The translations under genes and the position numbers were made by a program. The notes below the pieces were generated by a model, which made no database searches, had not been told where the DNA came from, and saw only the letters and a list, made by a program, of their open reading frames with translations. A stretch of DNA of 64,000 nt from NCBI RefSeq assembly GCF_026151205.1, contig NC_087080.1:3949096-4013095 (forward strand), read 5' to 3'. Position 1 is the stretch's first letter. Every line of letters begins with the position of its first letter. Positions 47,941 through 58,048 of the stretch are shown one piece after another. This DNA is from Bolinopsis microptera (taxonomy: Eukaryota > Ctenophora > Tentaculata > Lobata > Bolinopsidae).

Positions 47941-48492
47941 TTTCATTGATTGGACGGAGAAGATTTTCCCGATCGTTTCACACATATCTTTATAAGTAAG
48001 ATCCTTTACAGTTGCCAAAGCGAGATCATATTTTTCTGACGGAAGGTTAGCGCTGTTAAGGAATCTGTAGGCCAGGACTGCTTCAGGAAGAGTGATTTTG
48101 TGTCTCCTGAGATCCGCTAGCAACTTCTCAAACTCAGATATGTAACTCTGTAGAGACAACCCTTCTGGTCTCACATATTTTTCAAACTTACCGTAAACTC
48201 GGTAACAGGTTTGAGCTGAGTCCTCTAAATAGATTTTGTCAAGATGACTTAAAATCTTCGCTATTGCATCCTCTGCAATTAGGACATCTTTCCCCAATGA
48301 TCGTACTGTATCCTTTATCTTCCCTTGTTTCAATTCTAAGAGCAACGCAGTTCCTTGTCTCTTTTTCTCTAAACCCGTGAACTCTTGCCACAGCTGCAGG
48401 TCTAACTTCCAATTGCAGTAGTCCTGATCCTCACTGTATGCCGGTGGGGCTTTGTAATTACTAGTTACTCTAACTGTCTCTGGGGGTGCCAT
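47941..48492 (-). CDS. Copia gag N-terminal part
   Basis: Starts at the ATG at 48492, 10 nt after the primer-binding site. About 180 codons of capsid-like gag (YCNWKLDLQLWQEF ... YRVYGKFEKYVRPEGLSLQSYISEFEKL), of the UBN2-type fold seen in Copia gag. It breaks off where the interspersed repeat is inserted. Confidence 0.8.
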
Positions 48493-48501
48493 TGCGTCCT
48501 T

Positions 48502-48512
48502 CTCTGCTACCA
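48502..48512 (-). other. Copia primer-binding site
   Basis: TGGTAGCAGAG on the minus strand, two bases inside the 5' LTR; complementary to the 3' end of animal initiator tRNA-Met, the usual Copia primer. Confidence 0.8.
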
Positions 48513-48514
48513 CT

Positions 48515-48679
48515 TGTTAACTTTAAATGGATCACTATGCAATGAAACACACCAGTTGTTACAAGTAATTATCAAACCCCACAGACAACATGTTTGTGGT
48601 ACATTCTGAAATAGAACACAATTAGTATATATTATATCGACTATCATAAATATATAAACCAAATATATAGCAATTCACA
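48515..48679 (-). repeat. Copia 5' LTR
   Basis: 165 bp, same sequence as 41218-41382 as far as I can compare by eye. Flanked outside by TATCTC at 48680-48685. Confidence 0.9.
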
Positions 48680-49690
48680 TATCTCCACATATCCTCCTGA
48701 TGTCTGGTCCAAGTTCGTGAATCAACTTCTTCAGCTGAATGTTGTCCGAAGAGTGTTGTACTGAAAAGACTAAGTTATCAGCGTTCTCACTCTCCTTAGA
48801 CCTATTGGCTCGTGGGTGTTCTCCAGTACTCTGACAACTGCTCTCGGCTCGATCTCCTCTAACTTAACGCTGTTATGTCCGCTGTTAGATAAATCTGCTT
48901 TCAGCTCCATTAAGTCTTCTACACAGGTTGAGTCTTGAGAGTTCCTTTCTATGATTCGTATCATCTGGGAAAACGCCACAGATTCGAATACATGGTGAGG
49001 ATGAAAGCTATCCGTTCGCAAGTAATTCCTAGCATCTGTCTCCTTTCTGTAGAGTCTATATTGGATCTGGTTGTAAGTATCCAAGGTTAGAGTGATGTCA
49101 AGGAAATTAACAGTTTTACCGATTTGTTGGTCAGCAAATCTGATTCCAAATGGTTCTGCCAGTAAGTTTGTTCAGTTGCTCCACGAATAGATTGAACTGT
49201 CGGACTGTTCCTAACCACACCCCAAGTACATCATCAATAAATCTCCTCCAGAGGTCTACCAAACTCCAGTTTTTCATCTTTCCTTTGATCTGTTTAAACA
49301 ATAGCCAATGCATCGTCACATCTGCCACTTGTCTTGAGATACAATTTCCCGTCGGGATACCCTCCTTGTTAATGTATCCCTCTCCCTGATAAGTGACAAA
49401 GGACTCCCGGAAAATCAGGTCAGTGAACTCATGCAAAGCCGCTTTTAGCTCTTGTGAGAAGTTGGTATCACTATTGAGGGCATCCTCAAGAGCAGTAAGC
49501 GCTAGTTCAGGCCTGATGCTAGGATATAATGCTGCCACGTCTAGAGTAAAGAGCTGCAAGTTTCTAGAAGCGCCCTTTAGCGTCTCCTTGTTGTGGCTGT
49601 TGATCTGAGAAATAATGTCTGGGGTATCCAAGATGAACTCCTCCTCACAGTATTTTCTGCTGATCTGAGTGACGTACGGGCTCACAAACT
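48680..49690 (-). pseudogene. Penelope-like element, reverse-transcriptase part
   Basis: Minus-strand pieces of a Penelope-type RT: LFTLDVAALYPSI, GIPTGNCISRQVADVTMHW and catalytic LWRRFIDDVLGVW (49685-49131), then, after a frameshift near 49155, NFLDITLTLDTYNQIQYRLY ... FHPHHVFESVAFSQMIRI (49084-48770), then a second frame change near 48790 and a connector up to the Copia flank. The start of RT is missing, so the copy is 5'-truncated. It continues as the GIY-YIG nuclease at 41211-40667 across the Copia insertion. Confidence 0.8.
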
Positions 49691-50704
49691 TAATTAAATA
49701 TGCATGTATGATTTAATTTTTATTGGTGGGTTTTTGACTTAACGGGTAATACGTTTTGGTAAATTATAAACCTACAAGTTATCCAAAGGGATAAAAAAAT
49801 GTATCAATACTTGACCATTGTTAATGGTCTGGCCCCGCGCGCGCTACTTCGTAGCACTTGCCGTCGAGAAGAAAGCGGCGCGCGCTACTTCGAAGAAATT
49901 TAGACAAGTAACATCCGTCAACTACATACTAGCTTGTCATACGTTGTATGACCAGCCGCGCACGAGTGCGCGGCTCCAGCTCCCCTGTATCGTTAAAACT
50001 CTACAGTTCATAATAATGAAACGACAGTGGGGGTCGAGGGTCACGACGTGATACAAATATAAATACTAGCTAAGAAGCAAAGCAAACAAATTAATGCGCG
50101 CGGTGTGCTAAGCGACGATTGGACGATGCCCTTCGGATGCCACGCGTTTCGCACGTTTGCGAAAAGGGGTATAGACGTCTTTAAAAGTTATTTTGATTCC
50201 AAAACACACTCCAAACAAAACAAATAAAAGCATAATAATGCAAAGATCATCAAAATTGTTCAAAAACATAAAAATATTTTAATAATTTAAATCAAAACTT
50301 TGCTATAATAATAGAAATGTAATTGTTATGTACATTTATGAGTTACCAAAATAGGTGCCGGACGTTAGACTCGTTGATCACGATCTTGGAACAAATATTT
50401 GCCAAAAGAGCAAAAATCTTTTTAGGACATTCTTTCAGTTCATTTACATTGTAGTCGTCTACGAACATATAATAGTTAATCATTGGGATTTAAACAATAT
50501 ACACATAATATAACAATGACCTTATATATTGTATATAGGGTTTGTATATATACAAATTCAATAAAAATCTGATTAAATTTTATGAAAACCCTTTAAGTAG
50601 TAAAAATAGCCAATTCGATGTACTGGCTCTAAATTTATATCTAAATCCGCTATTTTAACTGCAATACCACCTTTCATCCCTCTCCGAACATAGTACTTTT
50701 TAAA
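49691..50704. other. non-coding, short GC-rich patches
   Basis: GCGCGCGCTACTTCG occurs twice (about 49838 and 49880), a small island unlike its AT-rich surroundings. It may belong to the Penelope-like element's 5' end. No gene recognised. Confidence 0.4.
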
Positions 50705-50830
50705 AGTGGGGCCGGACTCCCAACCCATACAGCTGAGACACCTCATATAAACCTGATATAAACCACCTCATATTAAACCAAAGTGACTTTTCATGCTTTT
50801 GAAAGGTGCATCAACTATTTGCCGATGTAC
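50705..50830. repeat. interspersed repeat, copy B (short, diverged)
   Basis: Shares GACTCCCAACCCATACAGCTGAGACACCTC and the GAAAGGTGCATCAACTA block with copies A and C, listed here as motif families only; lacks the second inverted end. Confidence 0.6.
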
Positions 50831-51342
50831 ATAGTACTTATTCGCAGTTATTTATTTTTTATGAGATCTCCACGGATTTTTTCCAGCTAACATAGTTGAA
50901 TTTAGAATTTCCAACTGCTGCTATTATATGGTTGGGTGCTAATACACTCGATAAAATGGGTGAACCGGCGTTGGACAGCTTGCAACTCAATGCAATGATG
51001 ATTCGCCAACTAACATAAGCAGCAAATTAAATGAATTCCACAACTGTACTTATTTTCAAGATGTAGTTTTATGAAAGATTTATTGCAGATTCCTGACTAA
51101 TCAACATATCTTTGGTTAGCTTTAGATACATGCTTTTATCTGCTGATTTTATTTCAGTGACACATGTTTTACATGAAACCACCCAAATACTTTTCCTGTT
51201 CTGAGGTTTCTAAATTAAAACCACCGAAAGAATAATTAAAGTTAGTGTTATCGAAAGGCAGCTCATTCTATAATTTAGGGCCAATATGGATACAAAAATG
51301 ATAATTACTTCTATTCAATGAAATAATTTTTTAAAAAAGAAT

Positions 51343-51560
51343 AAAAAAAAGGGGGACCCCCAACCCATGTAGCTGAGACACCTCACAGCAAGTAGACCAA
51401 AGTGGCTCTTGCTTGTGAAAGGTGCGTCAACTACCTGCCGAAGCGGTGGGTTGGGAGTCCCCCCTGGGATCATTTCGTCCGTAAAATTATATACAACATA
51501 AATGGTACAGTAAAATATCAAAATTTACATAAACAAATCTAGGAGACCTCAAAGCTCGTC
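51343..51560. repeat. interspersed repeat with inverted ends, copy C
   Basis: Same order as copy A: GGGGGACCCCCAACCCA at the start, inverse TGGGTTGGGAGTCCCCCC about 110 bp on, then the shared AAATCTAGGAGACCTC block. Copies A and C flank the transposon nest at similar orientation. Confidence 0.7.
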
Positions 51561-52310
51561 TTCTGGGGGATGAGGTTGAAGGAGATGTCATGCAGTTCAA
51601 GATGCTGGGCCGTTGATCTTCCTCTGATTCCTCTTAGTGCAATGAGTGTACTACTTATTATTTCAATGAAATAATAAGTCGTAATCATAATTAAATTACA
51701 CCAGTGATGCGAATTTAAAGGACATGAAACGACATATTTTGAGTTGAAATGCTTGCAACTCGACTAGTTTTGGCCTTTGCTTTCCATCCAAAGAAGTACA
51801 TCACCTCAGTAAATGTAATAGATTTGTAATTAGCTTATTAATACCAGTAATGACTTGTCAATTTCTAACTCTTCGTCAGTGAAAGCTCATTATAACACTT
51901 AATCAAATCAAATAATAATGATACAAACATCATTACACATAGTCATAAGTATTTCTACAAAAATGTATTCTGTGGCCCCATAACATCATTTACCAGCCAG
52001 TATTCGAGTGGAAGTCTGGGCTTTTATAGTATACTGGTGTTAAGGAGTAGATCCTTGCATTTGCAAGGGCTCGTTTTTTAATTATTTGATAACAATTTGT
52101 ACAGTAACATTGGTAATTTTGCATCTTGACCCTGGGATATAAGTCTATTTACTCTGTGTCTAGTGAATGACTACTTGAAGAAAAGTAAAAGCTTACCTAC
52201 TCACTAGTAACCAAGTCCATAAGATATAAATATATGAAGCAATACAATAATTATCTAACTCCATTAGCAAGGAGCTGCACAGTCGAAGCAAGAAGAGTAA
52301 CTCCTTAAAA
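51561..52310. other. intergenic, MCU 5' flank
   Basis: AT-rich; a small palindrome CTTATTATTTCAATGAAATAATAAG-type hairpin lies at about 51655-51680. No gene seen. It should contain the MCU promoter. Confidence 0.4.
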
Positions 52311-54176
52311 ATGCTGGCTTCACGGCTGGTGAGACAACAACATAAGTTTGGGGCCAAATTCCTCCTGAGGCAATTCTCGGCAACAACAACACCTTTTTTA
52401 TCAATCAAACTTCCACAACTTGAAGATGCAAGACTTTTGTTCTGTCTCAACATCTAAGGTCATTGAAGGATCTTCAAAATGCTATCATTGCAGAAGATCC
52501 ATCAGTTCAGGCTGTTGAAGCTGTTAGTTCTGAAGGTATGTAATATCTATCATACAACAGCAAATTTATTAAATTCTGTGACACAAATTTCTCGTTGCAT
52601 TATATTTGATATCTTGTTAGCCTTTAAAGAGTCTAGCCTATATCATTATATTATGTCTGTTATCTTAAATCTCTCAACTTAATATTATCTCATTTGATTA
52701 TCTTTCAGGTATCATTTTCTCCAAAAGCACACCCTTAACCTTCCTTCTTCAAAATGGGTTTACACTTCAAGTCCTGGATGAGAATTTAAAAGCAGATTCA
52801 CTGAATATAGGTCCTGTGAACATCCTTCAAGCTGATGCTGATGAAGTTCGTGATAAAATAAAGGTAATGGCATATACATTTTGTTAGTCAATGAAACAAT
52901 AAATTTTCAATGAAACAAGAAATTTAATTTTAGCAATTTTTAATGTAATAAAAATATAATGCTCATTTGGTGTATGACTTTCTGTCCTTGACTGCTAATT
53001 GGGTTGAAAACGGACAGGCAACTAACGGGGCAAGGAATGTGCAGGCCTGAAAGCTTTAGCACACACCGAAACATTAGTCCAGATGAGTTATTGGAGACAC
53101 GGCTCTTAATTGGATCAGATACAAATTGTTGGGAGAAATAACGTGTTGTTTCTAAGGATTGCAGTCTTGTTGTGACAGAAACTCTACACTATATTATGCT
53201 TAAATTTATGTGTAAATCAAGAAAATAAAATGCCAAGTTTGAAAGTGAACATTATCTTTTGGTGGGCTGGCAAAAAATTATGGGCTTCGCATTAATGATT
53301 ATAATAATGCAGTGTACATTTAACAATCTAAATTGGTATAGTTCCATCATCGATTAATCGGAAAGATGGTACAGGCTAGGCTCCTGTTATATTGTGCAGA
53401 TATTTCATCAACTCAATGTTTAAACTAAAATCATCGAAAAGCTGGTGTTATTGGAGGTCTATTCTCAGTAAATGTATTTTTCAGGATCTTGCTGGGTCGT
53501 TGGAAGTGGTTGAAAACAAAATTGCGATCCAAGAAAACCTAAGAAACAAGTTGGATTCTTTGCAGACAGAGTTTAGTCCTTTGGAGGAAAAACGTCTTGT
53601 AAGTAACATTTATAGTATATTTAAGTTTCCATTGAATTTAATTAAAAAAACTGTATTCTGTTATTGTTGACGATTCATGTTCACAATTTCATAAAGACGT
53701 TCCACCAGAGTTAAAATTTGCCTTGAACCTATCTTAACGCAGTATTTCTTAAAAACTGTAGACTATAACAGACTAACAATTACCCTTATCCGCAGACTCT
53801 GCTATCCAAATCCCAGTTCCGAACAAATGCTGTTGTTTGGGGTGGTCTCTTTTCCATGGGCTTCCAATTTGGTTTCTTGGCACGTCTGGTTTGGTGGGAC
53901 TACTCATGGGATATCATGGAACCTGTAACATACTTTGTCACATACGGCACTTCAATTATCATGTTCTGTTACTTCGTCTGTGTAAAATCTGACTACACGT
54001 TTGAAGTTGCCAGGGATCGATGGAACCTGAGGAGTTTCCACAAGATCGCCCGAAGACGAGGGCTTGACACTGAGAGATATTCTGCCATTGCTAGCCAGAT
54101 AAAGGAAGTTGAGGATAATCTGCGACAGTTGGACAACGTTGGGGCATTGTTATCGGCTAAAGAAAAACATGTGTAA
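52311..54176 (+). CDS. MCU: mitochondrial calcium uniporter, pore subunit
   Basis: Inner-mitochondrial-membrane Ca2+ channel. Exons: 52311-52535, 52709-52863, 53485-53598, 53796-54176 (about 290 aa; human 351). The ATG opens a good matrix-targeting peptide (RLVRQQHKFGAKFLLRQFSA). Exons 1-2 give the N-terminal domain, exon 3 a coiled coil, exon 4 TM1, the selectivity-filter motif WDIMEP with WW before it, TM2 and the second coiled coil. Exons 2-4 join in phase. In exon 1 the targeting-peptide frame runs into a stop at 52453, whereas the domain frame (KDLQNAIIAEDPSVQ) that joins exon 2 is shifted by one base and has no ATG; the change must fall at about 52420-52433. Cause: sequence error, real lesion, or an unseen intron. 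Confidence 0.85.
52885..53320. repeat. interspersed repeat in MCU intron 2
   Basis: Reverse-orientation relative of the repeat splitting Copia gag (47385-47940). Order of shared blocks is the same; similarity fades after about 53320. It fills most of the intron. Confidence 0.7.
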
Positions 54177-56368
54177 TGGCAGGTTTTACATAGATGTACA
54201 CTGTGGGTTGAACTTAATGGGTGTATGTTTACTTGGATACTATCACGTGGGATCTGAATATTGTGATGTTGGAGCAACAGGGAACTGAGAAATTATTTTT
54301 AAGTTGTTCTAGGTGACGGTGAAGTAAGTCTTGTTTGATCTACTTTATACGTTAAAACATTTCCTGGGAAAGCAGTTTGGTCAAATTTACTGGAATGTAA
54401 GAATGATCCTTTAAGGCCGAAAGATCAAGTATATAATTAAATGCTATAATTATGACTACGAGGTTGCATTAACTATTTAAATTGAATCGAAATATCGGCT
54501 GAATATTTGATGTACGAACAAAAGTTATTTTATACTTGATACTGATAATCTTATCAAGATCCTAGAATATTCAAACGGTCAGTTGACGACCAGTTAAGTG
54601 GCCAGTTAAGTAGCCGAAGTATCACGGTCAGTTTTTATTGTAACAGCAAGTCTTATGAATGAATAATATTTTATACCATAATAGTTGCATTTTGTAGATT
54701 GTTGTAAATATTTAAGAGCTAATCGTTTCCGCGTTTTAGTTGACCGTATGTATTGTGATGAGGAAAATTGATTAATCAGCCCATTTTAAATTACTTATTA
54801 ATGGCCTTAAATTTAAGATCAAAGAACTTTAAGGGTAATGTTATTTAAATGATTATCTTACTTACGAAAATTTTACCAGTCTTCCTATTTTATAACCATA
54901 AAATGCACAATCTGACAAGATGATCTATAGTCAAAGATAAGGTTGAATAAATTGTAGATTTATTTTATAGATCACGCATGCTTAATTCAAATATGACCTT
55001 ATTATCCAGGGTGTAATAGATTAATTTATGTTATAATAACATGAAATGAAGTTTCCTTTTTTGGGTTGAACGTGGTACAATTTTTGGGTGAAACTTTGAA
55101 TTGATCAGCGTTGCTCTACAATATACAGGAATAATTAATGATCGTCTAAATTGAAATGGAATTATGATATTAGTATAGTTTTCATAATTTGTTGTATCAT
55201 TCGTTTCTTATGACATTAATATCCACATATTATAATACAACCCCAAATTAACCTAATTAGATTACATTCCTCATCCTTGGAGATGTAATTTGAACCCCTA
55301 GGGCGGAACATGACATGAAATATAAATTACCGTGGAGATAAGGATTCTGGTTCAGTACTCATCAAATTTGTAAAGTAATGTCCGCTTTTTAAAGTTTCTT
55401 GAAATGTGTCGTTATTAGAATATTGCGATCGATTTTTTAAAGATTTACTTTTGCAGCTATTTTGACACATACTGTTTTTTAAACACTCACACATCTTTCT
55501 ACACTCACACATCTTTCTACCCGTGTATGCTGTGATACTCGGTGAGTGAAGCCCCGTAACCTTCCACACTTTACAACACTGCAGAGATAGTGATATGTTA
55601 CACAGATACTCTTGCTGCGTCCTTATTGGTCGGTTTGTGCCCACGTGATCACTATAGCTATCTCTGATTGGTTGCTAGGATCCCCGATGGGCACTGAGCT
55701 CCAGCATTACTGATGTTTCATGCAGTGCATTACTTATTACTCATTTACCCGTCCTTGCATATTGTTACCTGCCACTTTCTATATTTTCCTACTTTGCCCT
55801 TGACGTTGAGCTTACAATTCTGTTTCTTATCCGCTAATCTTGTTCGTGTTTTGTACGAATAATATTTTTGTACGATTAATATTTTTGTGCTCCACAGAAT
55901 ATGTACTATACCTCGTCATATTAAATTGTATAATGAGCGGGCTGTCTCAGCATAATATGTAATCACTGCCATGAGTTTAGAGTTTTACAGGCAAATTAAC
56001 CAGTAGTCAACGACTTTACAAGTCATTAGCTTATTTTCTCAGTTTCGCAACATTGAAACATTTACACAGCTCGCTTGGAATGAAATTGAAAACTCTTTAA
56101 ATAAGACACGCCTCTAACAGTAAAGCAGTAACGCACGTAATGGTTGTACTGTACTATACATTTTCAATAACTTTTGCTATTGAACTGGTTATTAATTAGA
56201 ATAGACGATTGTTAGAATAGACGAACAGTACAAAAGCCACTCACTATTTTCCAATTGTAATCTATCTGCACTGTGCACGAGAGCTTGCTAAACTTCTTAG
56301 TGCAATTATTTCCAACAAGATAAAGGCCATTTTCTAACAATAATGTTCAGCGCACCTGTTTCAGAGCA
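54177..56368. other. intergenic, no gene
   Basis: AT-rich. CACTCACACATCTTTCTAC is repeated twice near 55485-55520. An AATAAA near 54945 could serve MCU, but it is far from the stop. No coding frame recognised. Confidence 0.5.
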
Positions 56369-58012
56369 ATGGCTACCACAATCATTGTTCCCGCTGATTT
56401 TGGGATCGAAAACCTGGACTGTCCTATTCACGGGAATATCACCATTCAACTGTCCGGATACCCTGAAATCCTGGCTAACTCTCTGATACTCTCCTACAAC
56501 AGCCCTTTCTTTCTGGAAATCTTCAGAACTCAAGAAACAAATACTCTTGATATGAAAGAGTATGACGGAGCGACAGTACGGAAGTTCATTGAAGCTCTCT
56601 ATACTGGTAATATCAAGCTGGAAAAAGGTCTTCTGAAGGGCTTCAGCAAGTTGTCAAGCAACTACAAGGTCGCATGGCTTATCCTGCACTGTCACAACTA
56701 TTTCAACGAAATGCTGGATTCCCTCAAAAACACCTTCACAGATGACATGTTCATTTTGTTTGAAGAAGCTTGCCACATTAAGTTGCACATTATGGATCCC
56801 GTTTATCTGAAGCAAATTCTCGATAAGATAACTTCTACCGGTCATAAGATATCTGATTTTATTGGCCGGTACATGAACATGGACTATCAGAAGCTCACGA
56901 TGGGACAGATAAATTTACTGGTGTCTATCAACCCTCCTGAGTACCAAGTATTCCTGAGGGTTGTCTACAGAAACCTTACGGAAAGTCAAGCATTTGATGA
57001 CACCTCGAGGTCGGTTTTACGGCAAGTTGACCTGGTTAAATCAATGGAAATTGACCGTCAAGGATATGAGGCACTTATAGATTTCCTTCTTAGAAAGTTA
57101 AAGAACATTACTCGGCAGGATAAACGAATAATTCACGGACTAAACTCGGAGACATTGAAGGAGTACAAAAAAAGACATCCACAGGATCCCATCATCAAAT
57201 CAAAGTCTGTTTCTAACTCTGCAAGATCTGTAAAAACCCTGAAAGGGGTCGGTACAAAAACCGAACTAGAGCTCATCCCCTCTAAACACCACCTTTTTCA
57301 GTGTTATGAGATATTTGAAGACATGCCTCTCAAGAATTTTGTCAACATTCTTGCCCTTTCCTCTGAGGTTAAAAACCTTTTCATGCTACTAGAAGCAATC
57401 GACATGTTTGGTGCCTGGGACAAGTTCACTGGGACAACGCTCCAAAAAGTTACGGAATGTATCCATGACCGAGGTTGGAGCAGGATCCCGGCGAGCTTTC
57501 TCAACAGCCTTTACTGGCTCAACGATAGTCCAGAAAAACTGGCCATGTTACAGAAATGCACTGAACTGATTTCCAACCAAAACCACACCATCATTATCAG
57601 CAAACAGACCACCACTCCCAAACGATTCCTCCTGGAAGAAAGATTCTACAAGTTCCCCTTCCCTCGCCCGAGGACAACCAACTGTGTGGTTCTCTCAACT
57701 CACTGTGGTACCCTGGTCAAAGTATGCTCACTCAGCAGGGACGGAGAGAAGAAGTTTAACATACAGGTCATGCAAGAACAAGGACCTTACACAGCCAACA
57801 ACATGCACTTCCACGCTCAGTACTTGAAGCCAGAGAGGATGCACTTTGTGGTTGAGATGTTTAACGAAGACGAAGAGCACGGAGTAAATATGGAGATAGC
57901 GTGGACGCAGGGTGCTCCGGAGTTTAAAGAGGGCCAGATTTACTGGGGTGGATGGCATTGGGGTGATGCGCACATGGCAAGGATGGTGCTTTACTATGAT
58001 AACTCTATGTGA
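56369..58012 (+). CDS. BTB-domain protein, intronless, unknown function
   Basis: 547 aa in one exon. Residues about 20-90 resemble a BTB/POZ domain: GNITIQLSGYPEILANSLILSYNSPFF (positions ~23-48), then TVRKFIEALYTGNIKL near 70-85. The region 95-230 is helical and could be a BACK-like domain. The C-terminal 150 residues are rich in Trp and aromatic residues (WGGWHWGDAHMARMVLYYD at the end) and may be a beta domain; I do not recognise it. No Kelch repeats are seen. The ATG at 56369 is in AGCAATGG context. BTB proteins often act as dimers or Cullin-3 adaptors, but nothing here proves that. Its single exon, unlike most neighbours, could mean retrogene origin. Confidence 0.75.
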   Translation: MATTIIVPADFGIENLDCPIHGNITIQLSGYPEILANSLILSYNSPFFLEIFRTQETNTLDMKEYDGATVRKFIEALYTGNIKLEKGLLKGFSKLSSNYKVAWLILHCHNYFNEMLDSLKNTFTDDMFILFEEACHIKLHIMDPVYLKQILDKITSTGHKISDFIGRYMNMDYQKLTMGQINLLVSINPPEYQVFLRVVYRNLTESQAFDDTSRSVLRQVDLVKSMEIDRQGYEALIDFLLRKLKNITRQDKRIIHGLNSETLKEYKKRHPQDPIIKSKSVSNSARSVKTLKGVGTKTELELIPSKHHLFQCYEIFEDMPLKNFVNILALSSEVKNLFMLLEAIDMFGAWDKFTGTTLQKVTECIHDRGWSRIPASFLNSLYWLNDSPEKLAMLQKCTELISNQNHTIIISKQTTTPKRFLLEERFYKFPFPRPRTTNCVVLSTHCGTLVKVCSLSRDGEKKFNIQVMQEQGPYTANNMHFHAQYLKPERMHFVVEMFNEDEEHGVNMEIAWTQGAPEFKEGQIYWGGWHWGDAHMARMVLYYDNSM

Positions 58013-58042
58013 AGAGGGTTTAGTCGTTGTGGGAAACTTTTT

Positions 58043-58048
58043 AATAAA
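58043..58048 (+). terminator. polyadenylation signal candidate
   Basis: AATAAA 31 nt after the BTB-protein stop codon, followed by T/GT-rich sequence at 58060-58090, as expected for a poly(A) site. Confidence 0.55.

Larger units (their letters stand above)
41218..48679 (-). mobile_element. Copia (Ty1-type) LTR retrotransposon, twice interrupted
   Basis: Two 165-bp LTRs, a tRNA-iMet-type primer-binding site, and gag-protease-integrase-RT-RNase H in Copia order on the minus strand. TATCTC flanks both ends (41212-41217 and 48680-48685). It is inserted in a Penelope-like element and is itself interrupted by a G-run DNA element (44822-46725) and by a repeat of about 550 bp in gag (about 47385-47940). 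The coding parts are otherwise open, and the LTRs look identical, so this is a recent copy, now inactive through the insertions. Confidence 0.9.
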
